A stretch of 64,000 nucleotides of DNA from Oceanipulchritudo coccoides (GCF_010500615.1 NZ_JAAGNX010000002.1:300990-364989); one strand, 5' to 3'; positions 29,227-38,172 are shown, numbered from the stretch's first letter. Translations and numbers: made by a program. Notes: a model not told the origin generated them from the sequence alone.

Positions 29227-30359
29227 CAGGTTTGTCTGTTTCCGATTGCTTCGACAAAATCCCTGAAGATGGACATACGCTCGTTCAGCTCAGCCATCTC
29301 CAAGTACTCGCGATCCGTATGATAGCCGCCGCCCACAGGCCCCAAACCACATAGGGTAGGAATGTTGAATGCGCTTGCATATGATGCATCCGATCCTCCA
29401 CCCGAGAATGTCCATTTGAGTTGAACGCCGTATTTTTTCCCGATCTCGTTCATGGATTCGATAAGTTCATCTCCCCGTGCGGTGGGCCGCATCGGGGGCC
29501 GGGTGATTCCGCCCGACACATCAATGGTAACCTTTGGATCCGTTGGAGCCTGTCCCATTTCTTCAATAGTTTTCGCAAGTCGAACAGCATCCTCCATGTG
29601 AACCACCCGCACATCCAAACGGCATTCAGCAAAATCTGGAACAGCGTTAATGGAGACGCCACCCTTGACAATACCCGGGTTCAGATTGATTCCCCGCTTT
29701 GGGTCATCCAGCTCCCGCAGCCTTAAGATCATGCGCGCCATTTCTGTGACAGCGCAGTTTCCGTTTTCAGGATCCACACCCGAGTGCGCGCTCTTTCCGT
29801 GAAATTGAATGGTGTAACGGAGAATTCCCTTACGCTGTCGAACACAGGAGCCGTCCGCTCGTGCTGGCTCAGTCGTCACCACTACCTTTGCCTGCTTGGA
29901 TTTCTCTTCCAGAAACGGCCGAATTGTCGGGCAGCTGAGTTCGTGTTCCCCGTTAAAAATAATCCCAATATTTCCATTCAGCCTTTTCTCGTGTTCAAGC
30001 TGTTCAATGGAATGCAACGCCATCAGGCATCCCGCCTTCATGTCGGCCACTCCGGGTCCCATGTAACGCTTGTCCTTTATTGAGAAGGGCCGAGCCTCAG
30101 CGGTTTTGTCAGGAAAGACAGTATCGACGTGGGAAATAATCAACAGGTCGAGATCATTTGCATCGCCATTCCATGTGAACAAGGTTTTGCCGTAGTGATC
30201 TGGCTGATACGCGACAAAGCGCGTCTGCCATCCAAGTTGTTTAAACCGGTCTTCAAACCAGTCAGAAACCCGGTTCACGCCATCAATGACCGTTGAGCCG
30301 GAATCTATATTCACAAGGAACTTCAGTTCTTCTTCAAATGCTTTCAGATCAAACTTCAT
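29226..30359 (-). CDS. M20 family peptidase, glutamate carboxypeptidase (CPG2)-like
   Basis: 377 residues from the ATG at 30359 (an upstream reading of 26 residues is unlikely). Co-catalytic metal motifs: SHVDTVFP, GPGVADMKAG, a Glu in TTEPARADGS and the late His in GGGYHTDREY. The KSAHSGVDPE block of the dimerisation domain is also present. At the position of the general base, CPG2 has DEE and this protein reads EHE (in FNGEHELS), so the catalytic Glu is replaced by His while the metal Glu is kept. CPG2 removes C-terminal glutamate. No signal peptide is visible. It lies between the TonB receptor (108 bases upstream) and the hydrolase-carrier gene. Confidence 0.88.
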   Translation of the reverse strand: MKFDLKAFEEELKFLVNIDSGSTVIDGVNRVSDWFEDRFKQLGWQTRFVAYQPDHYGKTLFTWNGDANDLDLLIISHVDTVFPDKTAEARPFSIKDKRYMGPGVADMKAGCLMALHSIEQLEHEKRLNGNIGIIFNGEHELSCPTIRPFLEEKSKQAKVVVTTEPARADGSCVRQRKGILRYTIQFHGKSAHSGVDPENGNCAVTEMARMILRLRELDDPKRGINLNPGIVKGGVSINAVPDFAECRLDVRVVHMEDAVRLAKTIEEMGQAPTDPKVTIDVSGGITRPPMRPTARGDELIESMNEIGKKYGVQLKWTFSGGGSDASYASAFNIPTLCGLGPVGGGYHTDREYLEMAELNERMSIFRDFVEAIGNRQT

Positions 30360-30467
30360 TTTCCTGTCAAGATGGACAAGGTTTGCGATTGGAGGGGGCC
30401 GGCGCCCGACCTCGGCCGGGCACCGGATTCTCCACAATAATCACATCAACTCTCCCACGCCCCCTTT

Positions 30468-33400
30468 TTAGAAGGAGTACTTCAGGTCAAGATAGTAATA
30501 CCGTTCCCGGTTGCTGTGCAGGGACGGTTCATAACCAAAGGACTCATCCGGATTGAAGGATGGATCCTCGTCGAAGAGGTTTCGGATACCGAAGGAAACG
30601 GCCAGGCCGTCCAGCGATCCGTCGTTGAAGCGGTAGCCCATGCGAATGCTGGTGCGCATGTAATCGTCGATCACCCACTCGCGTCCATCATCGCCATCCA
30701 CATCGTTATCAACTGTCTCACTGATGTAATTGACGGTGACGCTGGCTGACCAGTTGTCTTTGCGCCAGCTAAGGGTGGACTTGCCGCGGAAGCGCGGGTT
30801 GATCTCGTCCTTGATCTGGCTAACCGGGCTGTCCCCTGCAACTTCAATGTCATCGAAGGATTCAAGGTAACTTCCCTCAGCCGTCAGGCGGAAGCGACCA
30901 AAGGACGTTTCCGGGAAGGCGTATTCCAAGCCGAAATCCCAGCCGGAAATCTCCCGCGCCGCTTCATTGACGAAGGGGTTGATAACCCGCGAGATCGCAC
31001 CAGCCGGTGCATATCCAAGGCCTGTTGCAAGGTCGATTTGCTCCTGTGTGATGGGATCACGCTCAACGCGCGGATCACCGATGACGACATCACCGGGGGA
31101 ATAATCTGCCGGGTTGGCGGAGAGGGCATCAAGGATGTCCTGGTCAGCATCGATGATGTCAGCTGTCCCGATAGTCCCGATACGGTCTGTGATCTCAATT
31201 TCCCAATAATCGGCCGTCAATGTAAGGCCCTCGATGTAGGGTACACGCCAGACAATACCAAATGTCTTGGTTTTGGATTCTTCCGGTCCCAGACCAAAGT
31301 TTCCACCCCGAAGGTCAGCCAGTTGTTCCGATCCGTCGTTGGCAGCGTTATCCGGATCCCACTGGAGCCGGTAGTCGTCAAGGATACCGGTGTTGAAGCG
31401 CTGGATCGGCTTTGTCAGGATGGACAAGTTCGGCGCGGTAAAGCCTTGTGCCTGGCTTGTGCGCAGGAGCAGATCCGGGCTGAGGTACCACATGACCCCA
31501 ACTTTGGGTTTAGTCAGGTCGCCAAAGTCGCTGTAGTCTTCCCAGCGGCCGGCAAGTTGCACTTCGAGGCGATGGAAGAGGGGCGTCCTGTTTGCCTCAC
31601 CGACAATGGGGACCAGAAGCTCAGCATAAGCGCCGATAACTTCGCGATCAGAGTCCGTATCCTCTGTCGGGCTGACACCAATGATATCGGAAGTGCCCTG
31701 GAAGGAGTCGTCAAAGCGGATTGTCCCGTCGATTCGCGGATCGCGGTCGTCCATGTAAGTTTCTTCACGGGCTTCAATCCCAAGGGCAATACCGACCGGG
31801 TTGCCAAAGAGTTCGGTCACCTCGGGGTTGTTGGCCCGCAGGTCGTAGCTCAGCAATTCTGTTTCTGCTGTCCGCGATACTTGAATGATGAGATCCTCAA
31901 AATCCTCCCGGTTATTTGCCCCCGGTCCCGAAAAGACATTCAGGGCTGCAGGTGTGTCATCCGCAAGGGCTCCTGACAGTCCGGTCTTCGACAAGCGGTT
32001 GGAGGAGGTGTCGGTGGCTTCGTTCAAGTTGTAGCGGATACCGGTTTCCCAGTACCAGTTGTCGTATGCCTTACCTTTCAACCCGATCGTGTAGAGGTAG
32101 CTGTCTGTCTCGACATCGACCAGTCTGGGTCCGGCCCATTCTGTCCGCCAGCCTTCGAGGACAATCCCAATTCCTTCATCCGGGAGCGGGTCGCCGTTTT
32201 GCAAGGTGATTCCCGAAAGGCGGTTCGGATTAGTACGTCCGTCGGCAAAGGTTACCGGCCCGAATGGATTGTAGTAATTCTGTGCCGGAATGACGATGTC
32301 GTCACTGGTGCCAATGACCACGGGGGCACGCTGCTGCCACGTATCAGCATGGTAATACCCAATCTCTGCAAAGAGCTTCAATGTATCGGAAAACTCATGG
32401 TGAAGGGTGGCGAAAAAGTTAGTCCGCTCCACCTCTGAGGTAAGCGTCCGCCAGGGAGCAAAGTCATATCGCTCGTCGCGGGGCAGGGCATCGTCGTCAA
32501 TGTTGGTTCCATCAGCCAGCACGGCTGTGGTTCCCGGAAGTCCCGGTGCATTGATGTGGAATTCGCCGGTGCCGTCAGTAATTTCGACCCCGTTTTGTGA
32601 GAGTTCATCCCGGCTGCCGGGAAGGTCTGTCTCAAAGCGTGCATACACACTACCTGAGCTGACATTGATGATGGACACATCGCCTCGCCAGTTTTCATCG
32701 ACCAAAGGCCGCTTGTCGCCAGCGCGGGCGTACCATCGATCCGTCGCGATAATTGGATCCCGCTCAAAGTAGCTGAGAAACAATGACAGGTTGGTCTTCC
32801 CTTCATTGAAGTCGAATCCACCGGTATAGGTGTAGAGCTGCTCGGTGTAGTCCCCGCTACCGTCCTGTCCATAGCGGAGCCGGACTTCATTGCCGAGAAA
32901 GTTGGTATCAAGAACCGTATTGACCACCCCGGCTGAGGCGTCCGTACCATAAATGGCGGAAGCACCGTCACGGAGAACGTCAATCCGCTCAATCAGCCCT
33001 GCCGGCATCACGTTTGCGTTGACCAGCACGCTGGGTGCCTGACCCACCGTTTGGTTGAGCGGGTGCGGTGCCAGGCGACGGCCATTCATGAGGACGAGGG
33101 TCTGTCCCGGGCCGGCGCCGCGCAGGTTGATCGAGGTGACATCGCCACGGGCGTCATTGGGACCGTCCTCCGTCTCGTTGAATTCCGGGGATCCAGTAAA
33201 AACAAGTTCTGAAAATATCTCCCCCGGGGAAATGAATCCATCGGACTCAATCTCATTCATTTCCAAAATGGAAACGGGAAGTCCTGATTCCTGGTCAAAC
33301 CGTGTAATCGCGGAGCCCAATACAGTCACTGGCTCGAGCTCGAATACATCTTCATCCTCTTCTGCTTGGCCGCTGGCGGCGTTGAAGGGAAGCAGCAGAC

Positions 33401-33476
33401 CACAGAGCCCGCTTACTATTATAGTGCGAAGCGGCAACCAGTTGGATGCGCTCCCGGTTAAGGGTGTCTTTTTCAT
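30468..33476 (-). CDS. TonB-dependent outer-membrane receptor
   Basis: 1002 residues. Signal peptide (about 1-38), then a TonB-box-like acidic/hydrophobic start (EDVFELEPVTVLGS) and the plug domain to about residue 170 (INLRGAGPGQTLVLMNGRRLA; IERIDVLRDGASAIYGTDASAGVVN, described by LRDGASAIYG). A long beta-barrel follows and ends in an aromatic Phe (LDLKYSF), as required for outer-membrane assembly. No SusD-like partner is present. It should import a larger compound into the periplasm. An AAGGA ribosome site precedes the ATG. A GTATAC operator lies about 36 bases upstream. Confidence 0.93.
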   Translation of the reverse strand: MKKTPLTGSASNWLPLRTIIVSGLCGLLLPFNAASGQAEEDEDVFELEPVTVLGSAITRFDQESGLPVSILEMNEIESDGFISPGEIFSELVFTGSPEFNETEDGPNDARGDVTSINLRGAGPGQTLVLMNGRRLAPHPLNQTVGQAPSVLVNANVMPAGLIERIDVLRDGASAIYGTDASAGVVNTVLDTNFLGNEVRLRYGQDGSGDYTEQLYTYTGGFDFNEGKTNLSLFLSYFERDPIIATDRWYARAGDKRPLVDENWRGDVSIINVSSGSVYARFETDLPGSRDELSQNGVEITDGTGEFHINAPGLPGTTAVLADGTNIDDDALPRDERYDFAPWRTLTSEVERTNFFATLHHEFSDTLKLFAEIGYYHADTWQQRAPVVIGTSDDIVIPAQNYYNPFGPVTFADGRTNPNRLSGITLQNGDPLPDEGIGIVLEGWRTEWAGPRLVDVETDSYLYTIGLKGKAYDNWYWETGIRYNLNEATDTSSNRLSKTGLSGALADDTPAALNVFSGPGANNREDFEDLIIQVSRTAETELLSYDLRANNPEVTELFGNPVGIALGIEAREETYMDDRDPRIDGTIRFDDSFQGTSDIIGVSPTEDTDSDREVIGAYAELLVPIVGEANRTPLFHRLEVQLAGRWEDYSDFGDLTKPKVGVMWYLSPDLLLRTSQAQGFTAPNLSILTKPIQRFNTGILDDYRLQWDPDNAANDGSEQLADLRGGNFGLGPEESKTKTFGIVWRVPYIEGLTLTADYWEIEITDRIGTIGTADIIDADQDILDALSANPADYSPGDVVIGDPRVERDPITQEQIDLATGLGYAPAGAISRVINPFVNEAAREISGWDFGLEYAFPETSFGRFRLTAEGSYLESFDDIEVAGDSPVSQIKDEINPRFRGKSTLSWRKDNWSASVTVNYISETVDNDVDGDDGREWVIDDYMRTSIRMGYRFNDGSLDGLAVSFGIRNLFDEDPSFNPDESFGYEPSLHSNRERYYYLDLKYSF

Positions 33477-33511
33477 ATCTATTTCCTTGGTAGTGGTTGA
33501 GTTGTGAAAGA

Positions 33512-33521
33512 TTGTATACGA
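33512..33521. promoter_or_regulatory. Putative GntR operator at the TonB receptor promoter
   Basis: TTGTATACGA, overlapping the likely -10 region of the minus-strand TonB receptor gene, about 36 bases before its start codon. It has the same GTATAC core as the sites at 25286, 25359 and 33645. Confidence 0.68.
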
Positions 33522-33644
33522 AAACAGGCTAAACGGCTTGTCAAACCCATATTGAAAGAGGGTTTTTCCTTTAAGCGGGTCTTATTCTGTGAATATTGGG
33601 CGGGTAAGCGTCTTATTACAAGCAACTTAACCCAAAATTAGTAA

Positions 33645-33654
33645 TCGTATACGA
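33645..33654. promoter_or_regulatory. Putative GntR operator upstream of the GntR gene
   Basis: TCGTATACGA, a perfect 10-bp palindrome about 92 bases before the GntR start codon, just upstream of a TTGACA. It suggests autoregulation of the gntR-ggt-carrier unit. Confidence 0.65.
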
Positions 33655-33746
33655 AATGCCGGAATCCCTTGACAGTTGGGGATGCGACCCGTAGCAAAAA
33701 GTGATCAGTCCGCTGTAAATGGACCTTAATCTCTACCGAAAACCGA

Positions 33747-34445
33747 ATGCATCAAAGGAAGCCATCGCTGATAGAAATCCCGGAAGACATGCCGGGGAGC
33801 CGAAACTTGCGGGACCAGATCTATGGACAAATCAAGCGTCGCATTCTCAGTGGCCGGATCGCTCCTGGGGAGCATCTCCGGGAGAAGGCGCTCTGTGAGG
33901 AATTGGAGGTTTCGAGGACGCCCTTGCGGGAGGCCTTGAACCGTCTGGGCAATGAGGACCTGGTCATTTTCCGTCCTCATTGCGGGTATTTGGCGGCACC
34001 AATCAGTGCGGAGGAGGCGAGGCGCCTGCAGGAGCTCCGCAGAATAGTTGAGTCCAAAGTGGCTGCGCTGGCGGCAGTCAAGGCGAGCGAGGAAGACATC
34101 AAGCTGTTTCGGGCAGCAGCGGAAATGCCAGAGATCAAGGCTGGGGACGATGCGTCCTTTGTCGCTTTCTGTCAGGCGAATGCCCGTTTCCATCTCCTCT
34201 TGGCGCAATGCGTGGACAACCATTTTCTGGAACAGATTGTCATGTCGTCCCTTGATCAATACCAGCGACCGGCTTATCTGGGAATCGGGCGGGTGACGGA
34301 TCACAAGAAGCCGAGCAAGTGCCACCATGACATTGTGGATGCGATCGAGGCCCGTGATCCGACAAAAGCGGAAGTGGTCATGTGCGGTCATGTGATTGGG
34401 GGCAGTGAACGAATTATTGCCGCCCTTATTGAGGCGGGCTACTAG
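33747..34445 (+). CDS. GntR family regulator, FadR/FCD type
   Basis: DNA-binding regulator of 232 residues. The N-terminal winged helix (about 17-85) includes LRDQIYGQIKRRILSGRIAPGEHLRE (key blocks GRIAPGEHL and VSRTPLREALNRL). The C-terminal all-helical FCD ligand-binding domain contains metal-ligand-type His residues in ANARFHLLLAQ and KCHHDIVDAI. It lies just upstream of the gamma-glutamyltransferase and DASS carrier genes in the same orientation (15 and 13-base gaps). Four GTATAC palindromes nearby fit the operator form of this subfamily. Ligand unknown; probably a carboxylate or amino acid made by the regulon. Confidence 0.93.
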   Translation: MHQRKPSLIEIPEDMPGSRNLRDQIYGQIKRRILSGRIAPGEHLREKALCEELEVSRTPLREALNRLGNEDLVIFRPHCGYLAAPISAEEARRLQELRRIVESKVAALAAVKASEEDIKLFRAAAEMPEIKAGDDASFVAFCQANARFHLLLAQCVDNHFLEQIVMSSLDQYQRPAYLGIGRVTDHKKPSKCHHDIVDAIEARDPTKAEVVMCGHVIGGSERIIAALIEAGY

Positions 34446-34460
34446 GAAAAAGTAAAAGAC

Positions 34461-36185
34461 ATGGACATGAAGCAGGGAGAATTTATCCGAGTACGGGCTG
34501 TTCACCTGATCTGTGCAGTATGCCTCATTGTCTCAACGGCCGGATGTGCTTCCACCGAATCAATTGTCCCGGTGATGGGCGATCAGGGGATGGTTGTTGC
34601 CGGCCATCCCGAGGCAGCTGAGATTGGGCTCTCGGTACTAAAGTCGGGTGGTAACGCAATGGATGCGGCGGTCGCTGCCTCTTTCGCACTGGGCGTCGCG
34701 GAGCCCTACGGATCCGGGATTGGCGGAAAGTGTGTCATTGTTTATTTCGAGGCCGAAAGCGGAGAGACCTGGTTTTTTGAGGGTCTGGACGAATCCGGAG
34801 CGGAACTGGATGTGGAGGCCTTTGTGGAAGCCGGCTCAGACGCGCGGGCAGAAGGTGCCTTGGGAGTGGGCGTGCCCGGTCTGGTCGCGACGATGGAGGC
34901 AGCCCATGAAAAGCTGGGAAGTCGTCCGTGGGCGGAATTGCTCGAGCCGTCAATCCGTTTGGCACGGGACGGGTTTACGGTGGTTCCCGGAATGAAAGTC
35001 TTTTTCGAGCGACGCATTGAGCGAATTCAGTCACATCCGGAATGTGCGCGCCTGTACATGCCTGGTGGGGCTGTGCCGGAGGAGGGGACTCGCCTTCCCA
35101 ATCCCGATTTGGCCACTACGATGGAGCACATCGCGGCCAAGGGCCGTCAGGGATTTTATGAGGGAAGGGTTGCGGAGTTGATAGTGAATGAGCTGCAATC
35201 GAAAGGAAGCTCACTCACTTTGTCCGATTTTAAACACTACAAAGCCCAGGTCTCCAAGCCCTTGACGGCCGACTGGGAAGGCTACGAGTTGATGACCGCC
35301 ACGCCCCCGGTCTCGGGCGGAGCCACTGTCCTGCTTGCCTTGAAAGTTCTGGAGGGGCACTCATGGCCGGATAGTGAACCCTTCCGTACGGCTAACAATA
35401 TCGACCATTGGGGCCGGGCCATGCGACATGTGTATCCAGTTATTCAGGACACTATTGCCGATGTCCCGGAGGCGATGGATTCGTGGGAAAAACTGGTTGA
35501 TCCGGAAGCGGTCGCCCAATTGCGCAAGGCAGCATTGAAAACGGATTTGGCAGGGATATCTGAACAAGACGGCCTTGAAGCGGCTGAGCCGCTCGCCAGC
35601 GGCCCGGGCGGCTGGACCACACACTTTGTGGTTGCTGACAGCAAGGGCAATGTGGCCTCTGTGACGCAATCCCTCAGCCACCACTTTGGGTCCGGTGTCA
35701 TTGCGCCCGGCACAGGGGTCATCCTCAACAACTCCCTGAATAATTTCAGCACCTTCAATCCGGAAGGGGTGAATTATGCCGCCCCACAGAAACGTGCCCG
35801 AAGCACAATTGCGCCGATGATTGTTTTAAAGGATGGCCGGCCGGTCCTGGCGATCGGCCTGCCTGGTGGACAACGAATCCCGACCACGCTCATTCAAGTC
35901 CTTATTGATCATTTGCAATTCGGAAGCGGGTTGGGGGAGGCGATTAGTTCCCCGCGCTTCCACCTCTTGAGGAGCTGGTCCGCTGAACCGGATTCGGACC
36001 TTTTCCAGATGGAGAAAGACACCTCTCTGGAGCTATCCACTCATCTCCGTGAAAAGGGTTGGCAGGTTGAAGTTTCGGACGACACCGAATTCTTTGGCGG
36101 CGTGACCGGTCTGGAAATTTCCGGGGAGGGCAAACTAACCGGCTGGGCGGATTACCGCCGTACCAATCACGCGGTGGGGTATTGA
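34461..36185 (+). CDS. ggt: Gamma-glutamyltransferase, lipoprotein
   Basis: 574 residues. The N-terminus has a lipobox (IVSTAGCAS, Cys about residue 29), so the enzyme is anchored as a lipoprotein on the outside of the inner membrane or in the outer membrane. The self-cleaving enzyme family is shown by GNAMDAAVAASFALGVAEP and by the nucleophile Thr386 in GGWTTHFVVADSKGN, which becomes residue 1 of the small subunit. The LPGGQRIPTT block is also present. It hydrolyses or transfers gamma-glutamyl groups, for example from glutathione or gamma-glutamyl peptides. It lies between the GntR regulator and a dicarboxylate carrier gene. In-frame ATGs at 34461 and 34467 are both possible starts. Confidence 0.93.
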   Translation: MDMKQGEFIRVRAVHLICAVCLIVSTAGCASTESIVPVMGDQGMVVAGHPEAAEIGLSVLKSGGNAMDAAVAASFALGVAEPYGSGIGGKCVIVYFEAESGETWFFEGLDESGAELDVEAFVEAGSDARAEGALGVGVPGLVATMEAAHEKLGSRPWAELLEPSIRLARDGFTVVPGMKVFFERRIERIQSHPECARLYMPGGAVPEEGTRLPNPDLATTMEHIAAKGRQGFYEGRVAELIVNELQSKGSSLTLSDFKHYKAQVSKPLTADWEGYELMTATPPVSGGATVLLALKVLEGHSWPDSEPFRTANNIDHWGRAMRHVYPVIQDTIADVPEAMDSWEKLVDPEAVAQLRKAALKTDLAGISEQDGLEAAEPLASGPGGWTTHFVVADSKGNVASVTQSLSHHFGSGVIAPGTGVILNNSLNNFSTFNPEGVNYAAPQKRARSTIAPMIVLKDGRPVLAIGLPGGQRIPTTLIQVLIDHLQFGSGLGEAISSPRFHLLRSWSAEPDSDLFQMEKDTSLELSTHLREKGWQVEVSDDTEFFGGVTGLEISGEGKLTGWADYRRTNHAVGY

Positions 36186-36198
36186 GGAGGAAGAAAGT

Positions 36199-37710
36199 AT
36201 GTCGAATTTGCCATGGAAACGAATCGGTCTGGTGTTGGCCCTCACGGTGTTTGCGGGGCTTTTCCTATTTTATAATCCGGTTCCGGATCGCCCCGAAGTG
36301 GGAAAAATGGCGGCTATTGCCGCCTTCATGGCAATCCTCTGGATTACCGAGGCCATTCCCCTCGCAGCCACCGCATTGATGCCGATTGTCCTCTTTCCGC
36401 TCGCTGGAATTCTCGACAGCGGTTCGATCGCCAAGGACTACGTGAATTCCATTATATTCCTCTTCATTGGTGGCTTTCTTATTGCCCTCTCAATGGAGCG
36501 CTGGAACCTCCACCGGCGGATTGCCCTCAATATTATCTACGTTATCGGACGGCGGGCGGACTTGCTGATTCTCGGCTTCATGGTCGCCTGTGGATTCCTT
36601 TCGATGTGGATATCCAACACCGCCACCGCCGTGATGATGTTGCCTGTGGGGCTGGCAGTGGTCTCCAAGATGGAAGAGGAGTTCGGGAAGGAACGGTCGC
36701 ATCCACTCACCCTCGCCTTGATGCTGGGCATTGCCTACGGGTGTACGATCGGCGGGGTCTCCACGCTGGTCGGAACACCCCCAAACCTGGCCTTCATCCG
36801 GATAATCCAGGAACTGTTCCCGGAGGCACCGCCCATCACGTTTGGAAACTGGATCATAATGGGCGTTCCCTATTCAATTGTCCTCTTGCTCACGACATGG
36901 TTCCTCCTCACGCACGTGCTTTGCCGTTTTGACAAATCCCTGCGACTGGACCGCTCCATCATCCGGTCTGAACTGAAGCAGCTCGGCCCCATGCGCTTTG
37001 AGGAAAAAGCTGTTTTAGTGGTTTTTGCCTGCACCGTGTTTCTCTGGACCTTTCGCCGCGATCTGGACCTCGGCATCTTCACTTTACCCGGTTGGTCCAG
37101 CCTGTGGGCTGGCTTTGACCGGATTGACGACGGGACCATTGCCATTGCCATGGCCCTGGTCCTGTTCCTGGTCCCCGCCCGCCAACGTGAAAAGGCCAAC
37201 CGAATCCTCGATACCGATGTTTTTGGCCGGCTCCCATGGGGCATTATCCTCCTCTTCGGGGGGGGCTTCGCGCTTGCCTCCGGATTTGCCTCAAGCGGGC
37301 TGTCCCTGCATATCGGTGAATCCTTCCGCGCCCTCGGGAATATTCCCATTCCCATCCTCCTGCTGGTCATCTGCCTCAGCGTCACCTTTCTCACGGAACT
37401 CACCTCCAATGTGGCTACCATTACCATGCTCCTGCCCATCCTCGTCTCATGGGCCGCCAGTATGGGCGTGCATCCACTCCTCTTCGCCATCCCCGCCACC
37501 ATTTCGGCCTCCATGGCCTTCATGATGCCGGTTGCCACGCCCCCCAATGCCGTTGTCTTCGGCAGCCAGCGGATCCGCATCATTGAAATGGCGCGAACCG
37601 GTATTGTCCTCAACCTCTTTGCCGTCGGCCTCACCCTCCTCGCCGTCTACATCTTCTTCCCCGCTGTCACCGGTGCCGCCTTTGGCGATTTTCCCAGCTG
37701 GGCCAAGTAA
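36199..37710 (+). CDS. DASS (SLC13) family Na+/dicarboxylate symporter
   Basis: Inner-membrane anion carrier of 503 residues with about 12 hydrophobic segments. It has the two SNT motifs of the family in the forms ISNTATAVMMLPVG (near residue 138) and LTSNVATITMLLPI (near 397), plus the GTPPNLAFI block. Members carry C4-dicarboxylates, citrate or related anions with Na+. A strong GAGGAGG ribosome site (36184-36190) precedes the ATG. It is the last protein gene of the gntR-ggt unit. Its product is expected to take up a carboxylate released outside. Confidence 0.93.
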   Translation: MSNLPWKRIGLVLALTVFAGLFLFYNPVPDRPEVGKMAAIAAFMAILWITEAIPLAATALMPIVLFPLAGILDSGSIAKDYVNSIIFLFIGGFLIALSMERWNLHRRIALNIIYVIGRRADLLILGFMVACGFLSMWISNTATAVMMLPVGLAVVSKMEEEFGKERSHPLTLALMLGIAYGCTIGGVSTLVGTPPNLAFIRIIQELFPEAPPITFGNWIIMGVPYSIVLLLTTWFLLTHVLCRFDKSLRLDRSIIRSELKQLGPMRFEEKAVLVVFACTVFLWTFRRDLDLGIFTLPGWSSLWAGFDRIDDGTIAIAMALVLFLVPARQREKANRILDTDVFGRLPWGIILLFGGGFALASGFASSGLSLHIGESFRALGNIPIPILLLVICLSVTFLTELTSNVATITMLLPILVSWAASMGVHPLLFAIPATISASMAFMMPVATPPNAVVFGSQRIRIIEMARTGIVLNLFAVGLTLLAVYIFFPAVTGAAFGDFPSWAK

Positions 37711-37778
37711 GCCTCGACTAAAATCCGTCTTGACCTCTCCCGTTCCAGAGGCCTTATTCCCATCCTTTGTCGACTCAA

Positions 37779-37852
37779 GCGGGCGTAGTTTAATGGTAGA
37801 ACTCCAGCCTTCCAAGCTGGTCGTGGGAGTTCGATTCTCCCCGCCCGCACCA
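37779..37852 (+). tRNA. tRNA-Gly (anticodon TCC)
   Basis: A 74-base cloverleaf. The acceptor stem GCGGGCG (37779-37785) pairs with CGCCCGC (37842-37848). A short D arm follows. The anticodon stem CCAGC/GCTGG encloses loop CTTCCAA with anticodon TCC. The T arm contains GGGAGTTCGATTCTCCC. The discriminator is A, and CCA is encoded at 37850-37852. It reads GGA/GGG glycine codons. It sits 68 bases after the symporter gene on the same strand. Confidence 0.97.
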
Positions 37853-38172
37853 TCCTTCGCCCTGCGGGCTTCGGATGGCGAGCCATTCGAAACCAAGCCG
37901 CATCAAACCTGAGGATGCGGCTTTTTTGCGCCCGGATTTATGACAGTGCACCACAAAGGGGGCGACTCAACAGAATCTTACACCCTCCTTTTGCTAATTG
38001 ATACTTATTAATTTCTTTCATTTTTCCCTTGCCCCGGAAATCCAGACCCACTAATTAATAATTATTATTAATAACAATTTATGTTTCACCCCGGTCGCTG
38101 TTATCCTCTGAAGCTCATTAGCGGCCTAATTGGGGTGTTTCATCCTGAGCACTAACCCCAAACGTTACCATC
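37853..38172. other. Gene-free stretch between tRNA-Gly and the PL7 protein gene
   Basis: 320 bases without a gene. It holds an imperfect hairpin directly after the tRNA (37851-37877), a strong terminator (37895-37927), and an AT-rich segment with an 8+1+8 palindrome TTAATAAT-T-ATTATTAA at 38055-38071. A 7-bp hairpin (TTGGGGT at 38130-38136 with ACCCCAA at 38155-38161) comes just before the start codon of the PL7 protein. The AT-rich palindrome could be an operator. Confidence 0.6.
37895..37927 (+). terminator. Rho-independent terminator after tRNA-Gly
   Basis: Ten-bp perfect stem (AAGCCGCATC at 37895-37904 with GATGCGGCTT at 37914-37923), 9-base loop, T-run 37922-37927. It ends the tRNA and probably the upstream carrier operon. 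Confidence 0.9.

Larger units (their letters stand above)
33477..33746. promoter_or_regulatory. Divergent promoter region of the TonB receptor and GntR genes
   Basis: A 270-base gene-free region between divergent genes. On the minus strand a TTGACA (33539-33544 in plus coordinates) stands about 20 bases from a -10-like TATACA that overlaps the operator at 33512-33521. On the plus strand TTGACA at 33669-33674 has a weak -10 (TAGCAA, 33692-33697). Two operator-like sites lie within it, listed separately. Confidence 0.6.

Noticed and set aside
30380-30425. GC-rich inverted repeat between the TonB receptor and M20 genes as a terminator
   Set aside because: The stem is short with mismatches and no T-run follows; it may only adjust read-through or RNA decay between the two genes.
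31038-31976. 312-codon open frame on the plus strand
   Set aside because: Antisense to the TonB receptor, whose plug and barrel features are clear.
37447-37896. Open frames crossing the tRNA region on both strands
   Set aside because: They cover the tRNA-Gly gene and the 3' end of the symporter gene; the tRNA cloverleaf is unambiguous.
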